A stretch of DNA of 20,052 nt from contig CAZGSG010000093.1 in the NCBI GenBank assembly GCA_964528095.1, forward strand, positions 1-20,052. Direction: 5' to 3'. Each line of letters starts with the position of its first letter. The stretch's first letter is position 1. Positions 1 to 7,842 of the stretch are shown piece by piece. The stretch comes from CAZGSG01 sp964528095. GTDB taxonomy: Bacteria; Bacteroidota; Bacteroidia; Chitinophagales; Chitinophagaceae. The notes under the pieces are model-generated. The model made no database searches and had not been told where the DNA came from. It was given only the letters and a program-made list of their open reading frames with translations. The position numbers and the translations under genes are program-made.

Positions 1-367
1 ACGCCTTTGGTCTTTCCGTATTATTGTTTTCAAACTCCTCAACCAGGTTGGTCAGGGCATTTTTATTTTGTAATACCGCGTCATCATCCAGTAGTATCAG
101 TACCGGGGCTGTGCTTTTGGCCAGCGCATAGTTGCGGCCTTTTGCGACTCCAAGATTTTCAGGAGCGTCAAAGTAGTGAAAAGGAATTGTCGTGGCTTTT
201 TCAATAAAGTCCTTTACAGGCGTATAGTCTTCCGTGGAAGCATTATTTACAATGATTACTTCTTGTAGCAAGGCATCTGCATTGTCTAGCTGACAAATGT
301 TTTTGACTAGTTCCAGCATATCTGCTGGCCGGTTGTAGGTAATAAGAATAAAGCCGAGTGGTTTCAA
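1..367 (-). CDS. Family 2 glycosyltransferase, N-terminal part (runs off the left edge)
   Basis: About 122 N-terminal residues are visible on the minus strand and the gene continues beyond base 1. The protein opens with a GT-A nucleotide-binding fold: a first strand reading GFILITYNRP at residues 5-14, then VIIVNNAST at 37-45, then ENLGVAKGRNYAL at 70-82, then the metal/sugar-nucleotide DDD motif at D94-D95-D96 (LLDDDAV). This is the usual start of a GT2 enzyme that adds a sugar to a growing glycan at the cytoplasmic face of the membrane. No ATG is available in frame after the stop TAG about 50 bases upstream. The best start is TTG at 365-367, with ATA or CTG codons as alternatives. It is divergent from rfbF and probably belongs to the same glycan locus. 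The family call is firm; the acceptor and sugar are unknown. Confidence 0.85.
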   Translation of the reverse strand, partial: MKPLGFILITYNRPADMLELVKNICQLDNADALLQEVIIVNNASTEDYTPVKDFIEKATTIPFHYFDAPENLGVAKGRNYALAKSTAPVLILLDDDAVLQNKNALTNLVEEFENNNTERPKA

Positions 368-389
368 TATGTTTAATGTATAAAAGTTG

Positions 390-397
390 CCAAAATA
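390..397 (-). promoter_or_regulatory. Possible -7 promoter element for the left-edge glycosyltransferase
   Basis: On the minus strand this reads TATTTTGG, one mismatch from the Bacteroidota -7 consensus TAnnTTTG. A TTTG lies about 22 bases upstream on the same strand, at a plausible -33 distance. It lies 22 bases before the proposed TTG start, which is consistent with a short leader. The match is weak and the assignment is an inference. Confidence 0.3.
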
Positions 398-480
398 ACC
401 ATAATTCAGTCCTGGCTATGCAAAAAAACGGCTTATTTGATAAAAAACCCAGGCAATGCCCGGTCTTCGTGTCAAACCGG

Positions 481-488
481 TATTTTTG
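481..488 (+). promoter_or_regulatory. -7 promoter element of the rfbF operon
   Basis: TATTTTTG matches the Bacteroidota -7 consensus TAnnTTTG exactly and ends 14 bases before the rfbF ATG. Transcription would start only a few bases before the start codon. No good TTTG lies at the -33 distance, so the promoter may be weak or helped by an activator. An imperfect GC-rich inverted repeat (CCAGGC aat GCCCGG) sits just upstream at about 449-463. Confidence 0.5.
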
Positions 489-502
489 CAAAATTTCAGT
501 TT

Positions 503-1279
503 ATGAAAGTGGTCATATTTGCCGGTGGTCTTGGTACCCGGATCGCAGAAGAAACAGATACCCGCCCGAAACCCATGGTGGAGATTGGAGGCAAACCCAT
601 CTTATGGCATATCATGAAAATATACGAACATTATGGGTTTAATGAATTCATTATTTGCCTGGGGTATAAAGGGTATATTATCAAAGAGTATTTCGCCAAT
701 TATTTTCTCCATAATTCCGACATAACAATTGATCTTGCCGAGAATAAAATAGAAGTGCATGCCAGTAAATCCGAATCATTTAAGATAACACTTGTGGATA
801 CCGGCGCAAATACAAAAACAGCAGGAAGGCTGAAAGCTGTTCAGAAATATCTTAACGGAGAAGATTTTATGCTAACTTATGGTGATGGTGTTTGTGATGT
901 GAATCTTAATGAACTTGTAGAGTATCACCAAAGCCATGGAAAGATAGCAACCGTAACAGCTGTACAATTAGAGGCCCGGTTTGGAGGCATGGATTTTGGA
1001 AGCAATGGCGAAGTGGTAGCTTTTCGGGAAAAGGCAAAAGATGAAGGGAAGTGGATCAATGGCGGCTTTTTTGTATTGAAGCCGGAAGTTTTTAAGTACC
1101 TGGATGGAAATATGGAAAACATGATGTGGGAGGAAGATCCCCTGGAAAATCTCACTATGGACGGTCAGTTGGCTGCTTTTCAGCACACGGGTTTTTGGAA
1201 ATGTATGGATGCGTTGCGGGATAAGATCGAACTGGAATCACTTTGGCAAAATAATCAGGCAAAATGGAAGATTTGGTAA
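503..1279 (+). CDS. rfbF: Glucose-1-phosphate cytidylyltransferase
   Basis: This 258-residue protein has the usual length of RfbF/AscA. It joins CTP and alpha-D-glucose-1-phosphate to give CDP-glucose plus pyrophosphate, the entry step of CDP-sugar synthesis. The N-terminal nucleotidyltransferase signature GGLGTRIAEE (residues 8-17) is followed by RPKPMVEIGGKP (21-32). The metal-binding TYGDG is at 125-129, FREKAK at 174-179, and WINGGFFV at 184-191. The RfbF-typical GFWKCMD is at 230-236. An in-frame ORF extends upstream to 437, but its extra residues do not look like the family, and the ATG at 503 gives the canonical start MKVVIFAGG. It is the first gene of the operon, and its last 16 bases overlap rfbG. 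Confidence 0.96.
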   Translation: MKVVIFAGGLGTRIAEETDTRPKPMVEIGGKPILWHIMKIYEHYGFNEFIICLGYKGYIIKEYFANYFLHNSDITIDLAENKIEVHASKSESFKITLVDTGANTKTAGRLKAVQKYLNGEDFMLTYGDGVCDVNLNELVEYHQSHGKIATVTAVQLEARFGGMDFGSNGEVVAFREKAKDEGKWINGGFFVLKPEVFKYLDGNMENMMWEEDPLENLTMDGQLAAFQHTGFWKCMDALRDKIELESLWQNNQAKWKIW

Positions 1280-2343
1280 ACGTTCATAACCTACACGAGT
1301 TTTATAAGGGGAAAAAAGTATTTCTTACTGGTCATACCGGTTTTAAAGGGACCTGGCTCTCCGCTATTTTGCATAAGCTGGGAGCGCGCGTAAAAGGCTA
1401 TGCGCTAGCGCCAGAAGATTCAAAAGAGTTTTATAATGTCTTCAGTTCGGCTCCGCTCGCTGAAAGTATAATTGCCGATATAAGAGACAGGAACAGGTTA
1501 AAAGATGAGGTACTGGCATTTCGTCCTGATTATATCTTTCACTTAGCAGCACAGCCATTAGTGTTAAGGTCGTATGAAATACCCGCTGAAACTTTTGACG
1601 TTAATGTGATAGGCACCGCCAATCTCCTTCAAGCCTTGAATACACTTGATAAGAAATGCACAACAATTATCATTACTACCGATAAAGTATACGAAAATAA
1701 AGAGCAGGCGATATTGTACAATGAAAATGATGTATTGGGTGGATATGACCCTTATAGTGCAAGTAAAGCCTGCACTGAATTAGTTGTTAGCTCTTTTCGG
1801 AATTCTTTTTTTAATACGGGCCAGTTTGCTTCGCATCAGAAAGCGATTGCTTCGGCCCGTGCAGGCAATGTAATCGGCGGCGGAGACTGGAGTAAAAACA
1901 GGATAATACCCGACACGGTTGTTTCGTTGTCGAAAAATGAGGTGGTCAGGCTAAGAAATCCTTCTGCGATACGTCCCTGGCAACATGTTCTTGAACCGCT
2001 GACAGGATATTTGCTATTAGGAGCACACCTCGAAAGTAAACCGCTTTCCTTTTCTAAACCATTCAATTTTGGACCATTGCCGGAGGATCACCTTACTGTA
2101 AAAGAGCTGGCTGAGCTGGTTATCAAAAGTTGGGGTAGCGGTGAAATGGAAATATTATCCAATACGCAGCCACACGAGGCAAATTTATTACAACTGGATA
2201 TCCGGCGGGCTATGGATGAATTGGGCTGGCTTCCGAAATTAGATGCGAAACAGGCGATCGAATGGACAATAGATTGGTATAAAAATAAGGACGATCGTGC
2301 TGCATTTACATTTCATCAAATCGATAAATACCTGGCAAAATGA
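1264..2343 (+). CDS. rfbG: CDP-glucose 4,6-dehydratase
   Basis: This 359-residue extended short-chain dehydrogenase converts CDP-glucose to CDP-4-keto-6-deoxyglucose using bound NAD. The Rossmann glycine motif GHTGFKGTWL is at residues 23-32. The TTDKVYEN segment at 138-145 carries the Asp-Lys pair seen in CDP-glucose dehydratases, where dTDP-glucose dehydratases have Asp-Glu. The catalytic Y164-x3-K168 lies in PYSASK. NVIGGGDW, a family hallmark, follows in the second half. The start codon lies inside the end of rfbF and the stop overlaps the next ATG (ATGA), so translation is probably coupled. Its product is the branch point for every downstream sugar-modifying enzyme in this operon. Confidence 0.96.
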   Translation: MEDLVNVHNLHEFYKGKKVFLTGHTGFKGTWLSAILHKLGARVKGYALAPEDSKEFYNVFSSAPLAESIIADIRDRNRLKDEVLAFRPDYIFHLAAQPLVLRSYEIPAETFDVNVIGTANLLQALNTLDKKCTTIIITTDKVYENKEQAILYNENDVLGGYDPYSASKACTELVVSSFRNSFFNTGQFASHQKAIASARAGNVIGGGDWSKNRIIPDTVVSLSKNEVVRLRNPSAIRPWQHVLEPLTGYLLLGAHLESKPLSFSKPFNFGPLPEDHLTVKELAELVIKSWGSGEMEILSNTQPHEANLLQLDIRRAMDELGWLPKLDAKQAIEWTIDWYKNKDDRAAFTFHQIDKYLAK

Positions 2344-2885
2344 AATTTACGGATACCATACTAAAAGGTGTATTCGTCGTGGAAATGGAACCGATGATGG
2401 ATAGTCGGGGCTGGTTTGCAAGGACTTTTTCTAAAGATGAATTTGATAAGCTGGGTCATTCAGGTGAATGGGTTCAGATAAACCATTCTTTTACGCTTCA
2501 TAAAGGAACCATAAGAGGCATGCATTTTCAGCTGCCTCCTTACGGAGAAATAAAACTTGTGCGTTGTATTGCAGGGGCCGTTTATGACGTAGTAGTAGAT
2601 CTCAGAAAAGATTCGGCTACTTTCTTGAAATGGATAAGTATAGAACTAAGCCCTGCTAACCGAAATATGATTTATATCCCGGAAGGCGTCGCGCATGGGT
2701 TCCAGACGCTGAAAGATAATACTGAATTGATCTATCATCATTCCTCTTATTATAAACAGGATGCGGAAAAAGGTATTCGTTTTGATGATAGAATGGTTGA
2801 TATAAAATGGCCATTGCCTGTTACTGATATGTCAGACAGGGATCGGCTACATGAGCTATTAAATGAAAATTTTAAAGGGTTATAA
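2340..2885 (+). CDS. RmlC-type NDP-4-keto-6-deoxyhexose 3,5-epimerase (CDP-sugar context)
   Basis: This 181-residue cupin matches the length of RmlC/RfbC. Seen in the sequence are DSRGWFAR (21-28), GTIRGMHFQ with the catalytic-type H62 (56-64), K72, PEGVAHGFQTL with H119 (114-124), and a Tyr-rich Y132/Y137/Y138 segment where the family keeps its acid. These enzymes epimerise C3 and/or C5 of a 4-keto-6-deoxy sugar nucleotide. dTDP is the usual carrier, but the gene overlaps rfbG by 4 bases (ATGA) and no rmlA or rmlB is in view. A CDP-linked substrate is therefore inferred. NovW- and TylM3-like relatives can be single-position epimerases, so whether it acts at C3, C5 or both is open. An rfbC symbol would be by homology only. 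Confidence 0.85.
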   Translation: MKFTDTILKGVFVVEMEPMMDSRGWFARTFSKDEFDKLGHSGEWVQINHSFTLHKGTIRGMHFQLPPYGEIKLVRCIAGAVYDVVVDLRKDSATFLKWISIELSPANRNMIYIPEGVAHGFQTLKDNTELIYHHSSYYKQDAEKGIRFDDRMVDIKWPLPVTDMSDRDRLHELLNENFKGL

Positions 2886-2889
2886 TCAT

Positions 2890-4116
2890 ATGAATTGCAG
2901 ATTTTGTAAAACTCAACTGGAAGATGTATTTATCGATCTTTTTAACTCGCCGGCGTCAAATTCCTTTTTGACATCTGCGCAGTTAAACGAGCCTGAATCC
3001 TTTTACCCATTGAAAGTGTATACCTGTCACAATTGTTATTTGGTACAGGTTGATGAGTATAAAAAATCGGATGCTATTTTTGACAGCTCCTATGTCTATT
3101 TTTCTTCTTATTCGCGTACATGGCTGGAACATGCGAGTCGGTATGTGGATATGATGACAGAACGATTTGGTTTTGACTCGCAGTCACAGATCGTGGAAAT
3201 TGCTTCAAATGACGGTTATCTGCTCCAGTATTTTGTACAAAAAGGAATACCCGTGTTAGGGATAGAGCCCACGTCTAATACAGCTGATGCAGCTAAATTA
3301 AAAGGCATCGAATCTGTAGTGGATTTTTTTGGAATACGTCTTGCAAAAACGCTTTCTTCAAAAGGAATAAAGGCGGACTTATTGCTTGGTAATAATGTAC
3401 TGGCGCATGTTCCGGATATTGTGGATTTTACACGCGGACTAAAAATTCTTTTAAGTGACAAAGGCGTAGTGACAATGGAGTTTCCTCACCTCGTGCAATT
3501 GGTAGAGAACAATCAGTTTGATACGATTTATCACGAACACTTCTCTTATTTGTCTTTTACGACTGTTACGGAAATATTTGCAGCAGCAGGTCTCCAGATG
3601 TTTGATGTGGAAGAAATACCTACACATGGCGGTTCGCTTCGGATATTTGCCAAACACCCGGAAGACAATTCCCGGGAAGTTTCCGGTAACGTGAAAGCGC
3701 TACTTGCAAAAGAGGAAAAAAAAGGGGTAACAGGAAGGGATTATTACAAAGGGTTCCAGGAGCAGGCATTTAAGGTCAAAACATCTTTGTGGGCGTTTTT
3801 ACTGGAACAAAAGAAAGCGGGGAAAAGAGTCGCGGCTTATGGAGCGGCAGCAAAAGGGAATACCTTACTCAATTATTGCGGGATCAAAGCTGATCTCATA
3901 GATTTTGTGGTAGACCTGAACCCGCACAAACAAAATAAGTTTTTGCCTGCAAGTCATATCCCGGTCGTAAACGAAGACCACCTGAAGGAACAGAAACCTG
4001 ATTTTGTTATTATATTTCCATGGAATATAAAAGAAGAAGTAAAAGAGCAACTTTTTTATATAAGAGAATGGGGCGGTCAATTTGTAACAACCATTCCTGA
4101 ATTTCAGTTGAGTTGA
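2890..4116 (+). CDS. NDP-sugar C-methyltransferase (TylC3/NovU/TcaB9 family), copy 1
   Basis: This 408-residue three-domain enzyme has an N-terminal C4 zinc site (C3, C6, C46, C49). A central SAM-binding Rossmann domain follows, with motif I VEIASNDGYLL at 102-112. The C-terminal domain carries YGAAAKGNTLLNYCG. The YHEH segment at Y214-H217 matches the catalytic Tyr/Glu/His cluster of 3-C- and 5-C-methyltransferases. They methylate the carbon next to a 4-keto group on 6-deoxy sugar nucleotides. An ATG at 2863 is possible, but it lies inside the epimerase. The ATG at 2890 gives the family-like start MNCRFC and follows the epimerase stop by 4 bases. The substrate is inferred to be CDP-4-keto-6-deoxyhexose made by the upstream genes. 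Whether it methylates C3 or C5 cannot be read from the sequence. Confidence 0.9.
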   Translation: MNCRFCKTQLEDVFIDLFNSPASNSFLTSAQLNEPESFYPLKVYTCHNCYLVQVDEYKKSDAIFDSSYVYFSSYSRTWLEHASRYVDMMTERFGFDSQSQIVEIASNDGYLLQYFVQKGIPVLGIEPTSNTADAAKLKGIESVVDFFGIRLAKTLSSKGIKADLLLGNNVLAHVPDIVDFTRGLKILLSDKGVVTMEFPHLVQLVENNQFDTIYHEHFSYLSFTTVTEIFAAAGLQMFDVEEIPTHGGSLRIFAKHPEDNSREVSGNVKALLAKEEKKGVTGRDYYKGFQEQAFKVKTSLWAFLLEQKKAGKRVAAYGAAAKGNTLLNYCGIKADLIDFVVDLNPHKQNKFLPASHIPVVNEDHLKEQKPDFVIIFPWNIKEEVKEQLFYIREWGGQFVTTIPEFQLS

Positions 4117-4121
4117 ATTTC

Positions 4122-5000
4122 ATGAAAAAAATATTAGTTACAGGTGCTACGGGATTTATTGGTAATTATGTCGTGGAGGAATTACTGGAAAGAAATTACA
4201 TGGTGATAGCCACGTCTTCTTCTGCCGAAAAAGCTGTGCAGGCGCGATGGTATGATCGGGTGAAATATATTCCGCTCGATCTTAAGAATCTATCTGCTGA
4301 AATAGACTACTACACATTCTTTGATAGCCCTGATCTTTTAATTCATTTGGCATGGGAAGGACTACCCAATTATAAAGCGGCATTTCATGTAGATGAAAAC
4401 CTGCCACGACACTACGCGTTTATAAAAAATCTCGTGCACCATGGTTTGGGTGATATTGCCGTAACAGGTACCTGTTTTGAGTATGGAATGCAGGAAGGTT
4501 GTTTGTCGGAGGATATGCCTTCTTTTCCCGATAACTCATACGCTATAGCAAAAAATAAGCTGCGTATTCTTTTAAACCAATTAGCAATAATCAATCCTGT
4601 TTCCTTAAAATGGATGCGCTTGTTCTATATGTATGGAAAAGGGCAAGGCCCAAATTCATTATTTTCGCAGCTTCAATTGGCGCTTGATCGGGGCGACCCG
4701 GTATTTAATATGAGCGCCGGGGACCAGTTGCGCGACTATCTGCCTGTTGAAAAAATGGCCAGGTATATAGTAGAAATAGCCGTTCAGGATAAAAAAACAG
4801 GGATAATCAATTGTTGTAGTGGAATACCCGTTTCAGTAAAGGAGATGGTATTGAATTATTTAAAAGAAAGAAATGGTAGTATCAGTCTCAATACAGGATA
4901 TTATCCCTATTCTGACACCGAACCAAGGAATTTCTGGGGCGATGTCACTATTTTAAAAAGTATTTTTGCCCAAAAAAACGGGGAGAACGAAAAAAAATAA
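4122..5000 (+). CDS. NAD(P)-dependent SDR, probable sugar-nucleotide 4-ketoreductase
   Basis: This 292-residue extended SDR has the cofactor motif TGATGFIG at 7-14, HLAWEG at 75-80, and VTGTCFEYG at 114-122 in the place of the catalytic Ser/Thr strand. The Y140-x3-K144 dyad is present (SYAIAK). A TTG at 4113 would add three residues. The ATG at 4122 gives the standard MKKILVTG start and leaves a 5-base gap after the methyltransferase. The position directly after a C-methyltransferase, as in TylC/Nov-type pathways, suggests reduction of the 4-keto group after methylation. Epimerase or dehydratase activity cannot be excluded from sequence alone. The stop is followed after 3 bases by the next start. 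Confidence 0.8.
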   Translation: MKKILVTGATGFIGNYVVEELLERNYMVIATSSSAEKAVQARWYDRVKYIPLDLKNLSAEIDYYTFFDSPDLLIHLAWEGLPNYKAAFHVDENLPRHYAFIKNLVHHGLGDIAVTGTCFEYGMQEGCLSEDMPSFPDNSYAIAKNKLRILLNQLAIINPVSLKWMRLFYMYGKGQGPNSLFSQLQLALDRGDPVFNMSAGDQLRDYLPVEKMARYIVEIAVQDKKTGIINCCSGIPVSVKEMVLNYLKERNGSISLNTGYYPYSDTEPRNFWGDVTILKSIFAQKNGENEKK

Positions 5001-5003
5001 TAT

Positions 5004-6260
5004 ATGCACATACGTACAAGAACGACATGCAGGGTCTGCGGATCAACTTCTTTAAAAAAGGTAGTGGATCTGGGCTATCAATACCTGCAGGGATCATTTA
5101 TAAAACCGGGAAAAGAAATGCCATCAACCCGGAAGATTGCCTGTACGCTTGTAAGATGCAATCCAGAAGTAAATGAAAATGCATGTGGTCTCCTGCAGAT
5201 GGAACATTCGGTTCCTCCTGAAATATTGTATGCGGCCTACTGGTATAGGTCGGGTACAAATAATACCATGCGAAATCACCTGAAAGAGATAGTTGAATCG
5301 GTACTCCCGGTAATAGGAGGAACAAAAAACAGGGTGCTGGATATTGGTTGTAATGATGGTACACTGCTGGGATTCTATCCGCCGCATTTTGATAAATTCG
5401 GGGTCGATCCAAGTGATATCGCCGGAGAAATAAAAGACGCCACAGTTATCCAGGACATTTTTCCTTCTCAAAAATTACAGGCTGCTTTAGGAGATAAAAA
5501 GCTGGACGTCATTACATCCATTGCAATGTTTTATGACCTGGAGGATCCGGTTGAGTTTGTCAGGAACATTAAATCAGTATTGTCTGACAAAGGCGTATGG
5601 GTGGTAGAAATGAGTTATATGCCGGAAATGTTAAAGCTGGACTCATATGATACAATTTGCCATGAACATCTTGAATACTATAGCCTGGCAGTGTTGGAGA
5701 AAATAACCGCGATGGCCGGAATGAAAATCTTCAAAGTTCTCTTTAATGATATTAATGGAGGGAGTATCCGCTGTTATGTTACGCATGTCGGCAATAATGA
5801 CTATGATACGGCTGCCGACCGCAAATTCATCGCAGAGATCAGGCAAAACGAATTTGATCTTGAGCTGGATACGGATAAACCCTATGCTGCCTTCAATGAG
5901 AGGATAACAAAATTAAAAAGTGAATTGTATGGATTGTTAATGACCTTAAAAAAAGAAGGCAAAAAAATTCATATTTACGGGGCATCTACAAAAGGGAATA
6001 CGATTTTACAATGGTGCGGAATTGACAATTCAATAATTGATTATGCAGCTGAACGAAATCCTGATAAATATGGTGCTATGACGCTGGGTACTAACATCCC
6101 GATTATTAGCGAGGATGAAAGCCGCGCCATGAACCCTGATTATTACCTTGTGTTGCCCTGGCATTTTAAAAAGGAATTTCTCGAAAGGGAAGTCGCTACA
6201 CTAAAAAAAGGGACCGGGCTTATCTTTCCGTTACCCAAAATAGAAATATATAAACAATGA
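5004..6260 (+). CDS. NDP-sugar C-methyltransferase (TylC3/NovU/TcaB9 family), copy 2
   Basis: This 418-residue protein has the same architecture as copy 1 but is clearly diverged. The N-terminal zinc cysteines are C9, C12, C52 and C61, followed by CGLLQMEHS. SAM motif I is VLDIGCNDGTLL at 111-122. The catalytic-region motif is CHEHLEYYS at 219-227, so the first Tyr of copy 1's YHEH is Cys here. The C-terminal domain has YGASTKGNTILQWCG. A second enzyme of this family in one operon suggests either two successive C-methylations or two different branched sugars from one CDP-4-keto-6-deoxyhexose pool. The ATG start lies 3 bases after the previous stop. The stop overlaps the next gene by 4 bases (ATGA). 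Confidence 0.9.
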   Translation: MHIRTRTTCRVCGSTSLKKVVDLGYQYLQGSFIKPGKEMPSTRKIACTLVRCNPEVNENACGLLQMEHSVPPEILYAAYWYRSGTNNTMRNHLKEIVESVLPVIGGTKNRVLDIGCNDGTLLGFYPPHFDKFGVDPSDIAGEIKDATVIQDIFPSQKLQAALGDKKLDVITSIAMFYDLEDPVEFVRNIKSVLSDKGVWVVEMSYMPEMLKLDSYDTICHEHLEYYSLAVLEKITAMAGMKIFKVLFNDINGGSIRCYVTHVGNNDYDTAADRKFIAEIRQNEFDLELDTDKPYAAFNERITKLKSELYGLLMTLKKEGKKIHIYGASTKGNTILQWCGIDNSIIDYAAERNPDKYGAMTLGTNIPIISEDESRAMNPDYYLVLPWHFKKEFLEREVATLKKGTGLIFPLPKIEIYKQ

Positions 6261-6979
6261 ACTGGCAACGACTGATAGGTAAGTTTCTTGCAAGTTCGTT
6301 TGTCATCAGGGGAAAAGTGCATGCCAGCTTTTCCCAGGCTGGAGAGGACCAGGTTATCCGCTACCTGGTAAATGATTGTCTTCAATTGGTAAAACCAACT
6401 TATCTCGATATAGGTACTCATCATCCCATACTTGGTAATAATACCTATTATTTTTATTCCAGGGGCAGTAAAGGGGTTTGTGTTGAACCTGATCCCAGGT
6501 ATGAAAAACTGATCAGGCATTACAGACGCCGGGATACGTTGATCCGGGCCGGAGTGTCTACAACAGAGGATAAAAAAGCTCCCTTTTACCTGTTTCCAAA
6601 AGGGTATAGTGGGTGGAATACATTTTCGGAAGAAGAGGCGAAAATAAGAACAGGAGAAACAGGGGTGCAATACACAATCATTGAGCAGGATATTATACAC
6701 ATTAACGATATAATCGAGCAATATTTTTCGTCCTGTCCTAATATTATATCCCTGGATGTCGAAGGGCTGGACCTCTCTATCCTGCAAAGTCTGGATTTTC
6801 AGAAATACAGACCGGAGATTATTTGCGTAGAAAGTATTACGTTCAGCAATAGTAATGAGCAGGAAAAGCTACAGGATATTGCCAGCTTCGTAAAGAGTAA
6901 GGATTATTTTGTGTTTGCCGATACGTATGTGAACACTATCTTTTGCAAGGCAGAAGCATTTAAAAAAATTAAGAGATGA
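6257..6979 (+). CDS. FkbM-family SAM-dependent methyltransferase
   Basis: This 240-residue protein has the FkbM signature FSQAGEDQ at 25-32, then the SAM-binding LDIGTHHP at 50-57. NNTYYFYSRGSKGVCVEPDP at 61-80 includes the acidic ribose-binding residue of motif II. A C-terminal SLDVEGLDLSIL strand is typical of the family. FkbM enzymes are mostly O-methyltransferases acting on sugars or polyketides. Here the overlap with a C-methyltransferase gene upstream and an SDR downstream (4 bases each) suggests it O-methylates the CDP-sugar or the sugar once installed in the glycan. No signal peptide or membrane segment is visible, so it should be cytoplasmic. The target position is unknown. Confidence 0.88.
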   Translation: MNWQRLIGKFLASSFVIRGKVHASFSQAGEDQVIRYLVNDCLQLVKPTYLDIGTHHPILGNNTYYFYSRGSKGVCVEPDPRYEKLIRHYRRRDTLIRAGVSTTEDKKAPFYLFPKGYSGWNTFSEEEAKIRTGETGVQYTIIEQDIIHINDIIEQYFSSCPNIISLDVEGLDLSILQSLDFQKYRPEIICVESITFSNSNEQEKLQDIASFVKSKDYFVFADTYVNTIFCKAEAFKKIKR

Positions 6980-7842
6980 GTGCTGTTATCTGGGGAGTTA
7001 ACGGGCAGGACGGGTATTACCTGTCAGGTCTTCTTGAAAAACAAGGAATAGAAGTAGTTGGTATCGGCCGGTATACGAAGGAGGGTGATGTTGATATAAC
7101 TTCCTATGAAAGTGTTGCAAATCTTATCAGGAAAACTAAACCCAGATATATATTTAATTTCGCTGCCAATTCCACTACACGGCATGGGGTGTGGAAGGAA
7201 AATCATGAAACTATCAGCACAGGAAGCCTTAATATCCTGGAAGCTGTTAAAGAACACTCCCCTCAGTCTAAAATTTTCCTGTCTGGCAGCGGCCTTCAAT
7301 TCATTAATAATGGTAATCCAATTAATGAGACTTCGGATTTTGATGCTTCCAGCATGTATGCAGTAAGCCGTATTCATACGACCTATGCCGCCAGGTACTA
7401 TCGTAATCTAGGAATAAAAGTGTATAACGGTTTTTTCTTTAATCATGATAGTCCAAGACGATCAGACAGGCATATCAACAAAAAGATCATCGATGTTTCT
7501 AAAAGAATTGCGGCGGGGAGTAAAGAAGTATTAGAAGTCGGAGATATTTCGGTTAAAAAAGAATTTGGTTTTGCAGGTGATATTGTCAGGGGAGTATGGA
7601 CATTAATACAGCAGGATGAAATAGTTGAATCTGTAATAGGTACAGGTGTTGCGCATAGTATAGAGGAGTGGTTGGAGATATGTTTTTCAAAAGTTGGATT
7701 GCAATGGAAAAACCACGTAGTACAGGCAGAGAATTTTACGGCAGAGTACCGAACGCTTGTCTCTGACCCGGCCACATTATTTTCCCTGGGCTGGAGGCCT
7801 GAGGTTTCTATTCATGAACTGGCAAACCTGATGAGCTTATGA
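6976..7842 (+). CDS. Short GDP-mannose-dehydratase-like SDR with Tyr-x3-Arg
   Basis: This 288-residue extended SDR resembles GDP-mannose 4,6-dehydratase/RMD proteins. It has GVNGQDGYYL at 7-16, FNFAANSTT at 60-68, and LSGSGLQF at 102-109. HDSPRR at 157-162 matches the Gmd HESPRR motif. It is shorter than typical Gmd (roughly 340-370 residues). At the catalytic dyad it reads MYAVSR (127-132), so the Lys normally four residues after the Tyr is Arg132. The codon is CGT, so this is a true substitution. As no GDP-mannose enzymes are nearby, it more likely acts as a reductase or epimerase on the CDP-sugar produced here, pairing with C-methyltransferase copy 2. It overlaps both neighbours by 4 bases. 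Confidence 0.78.
   Translation: MSAVIWGVNGQDGYYLSGLLEKQGIEVVGIGRYTKEGDVDITSYESVANLIRKTKPRYIFNFAANSTTRHGVWKENHETISTGSLNILEAVKEHSPQSKIFLSGSGLQFINNGNPINETSDFDASSMYAVSRIHTTYAARYYRNLGIKVYNGFFFNHDSPRRSDRHINKKIIDVSKRIAAGSKEVLEVGDISVKKEFGFAGDIVRGVWTLIQQDEIVESVIGTGVAHSIEEWLEICFSKVGLQWKNHVVQAENFTAEYRTLVSDPATLFSLGWRPEVSIHELANLMSL

Noticed and set aside
437..502. Longer N-terminus for rfbF starting at 437
   Set aside because: The extra 22 residues do not resemble the family and would include the promoter-like element; the ATG at 503 gives the canonical RfbF start.
5098..5471. Two minus-strand open frames opposite C-methyltransferase copy 2
   Set aside because: They are antisense to the zinc-binding and SAM regions of a clear gene and have no family features.
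6143..6787. A 214-codon minus-strand open frame opposite the FkbM gene
   Set aside because: It overlaps two well supported genes almost entirely, and its protein shows no recognisable motif; it mirrors the codon bias of the plus-strand gene.
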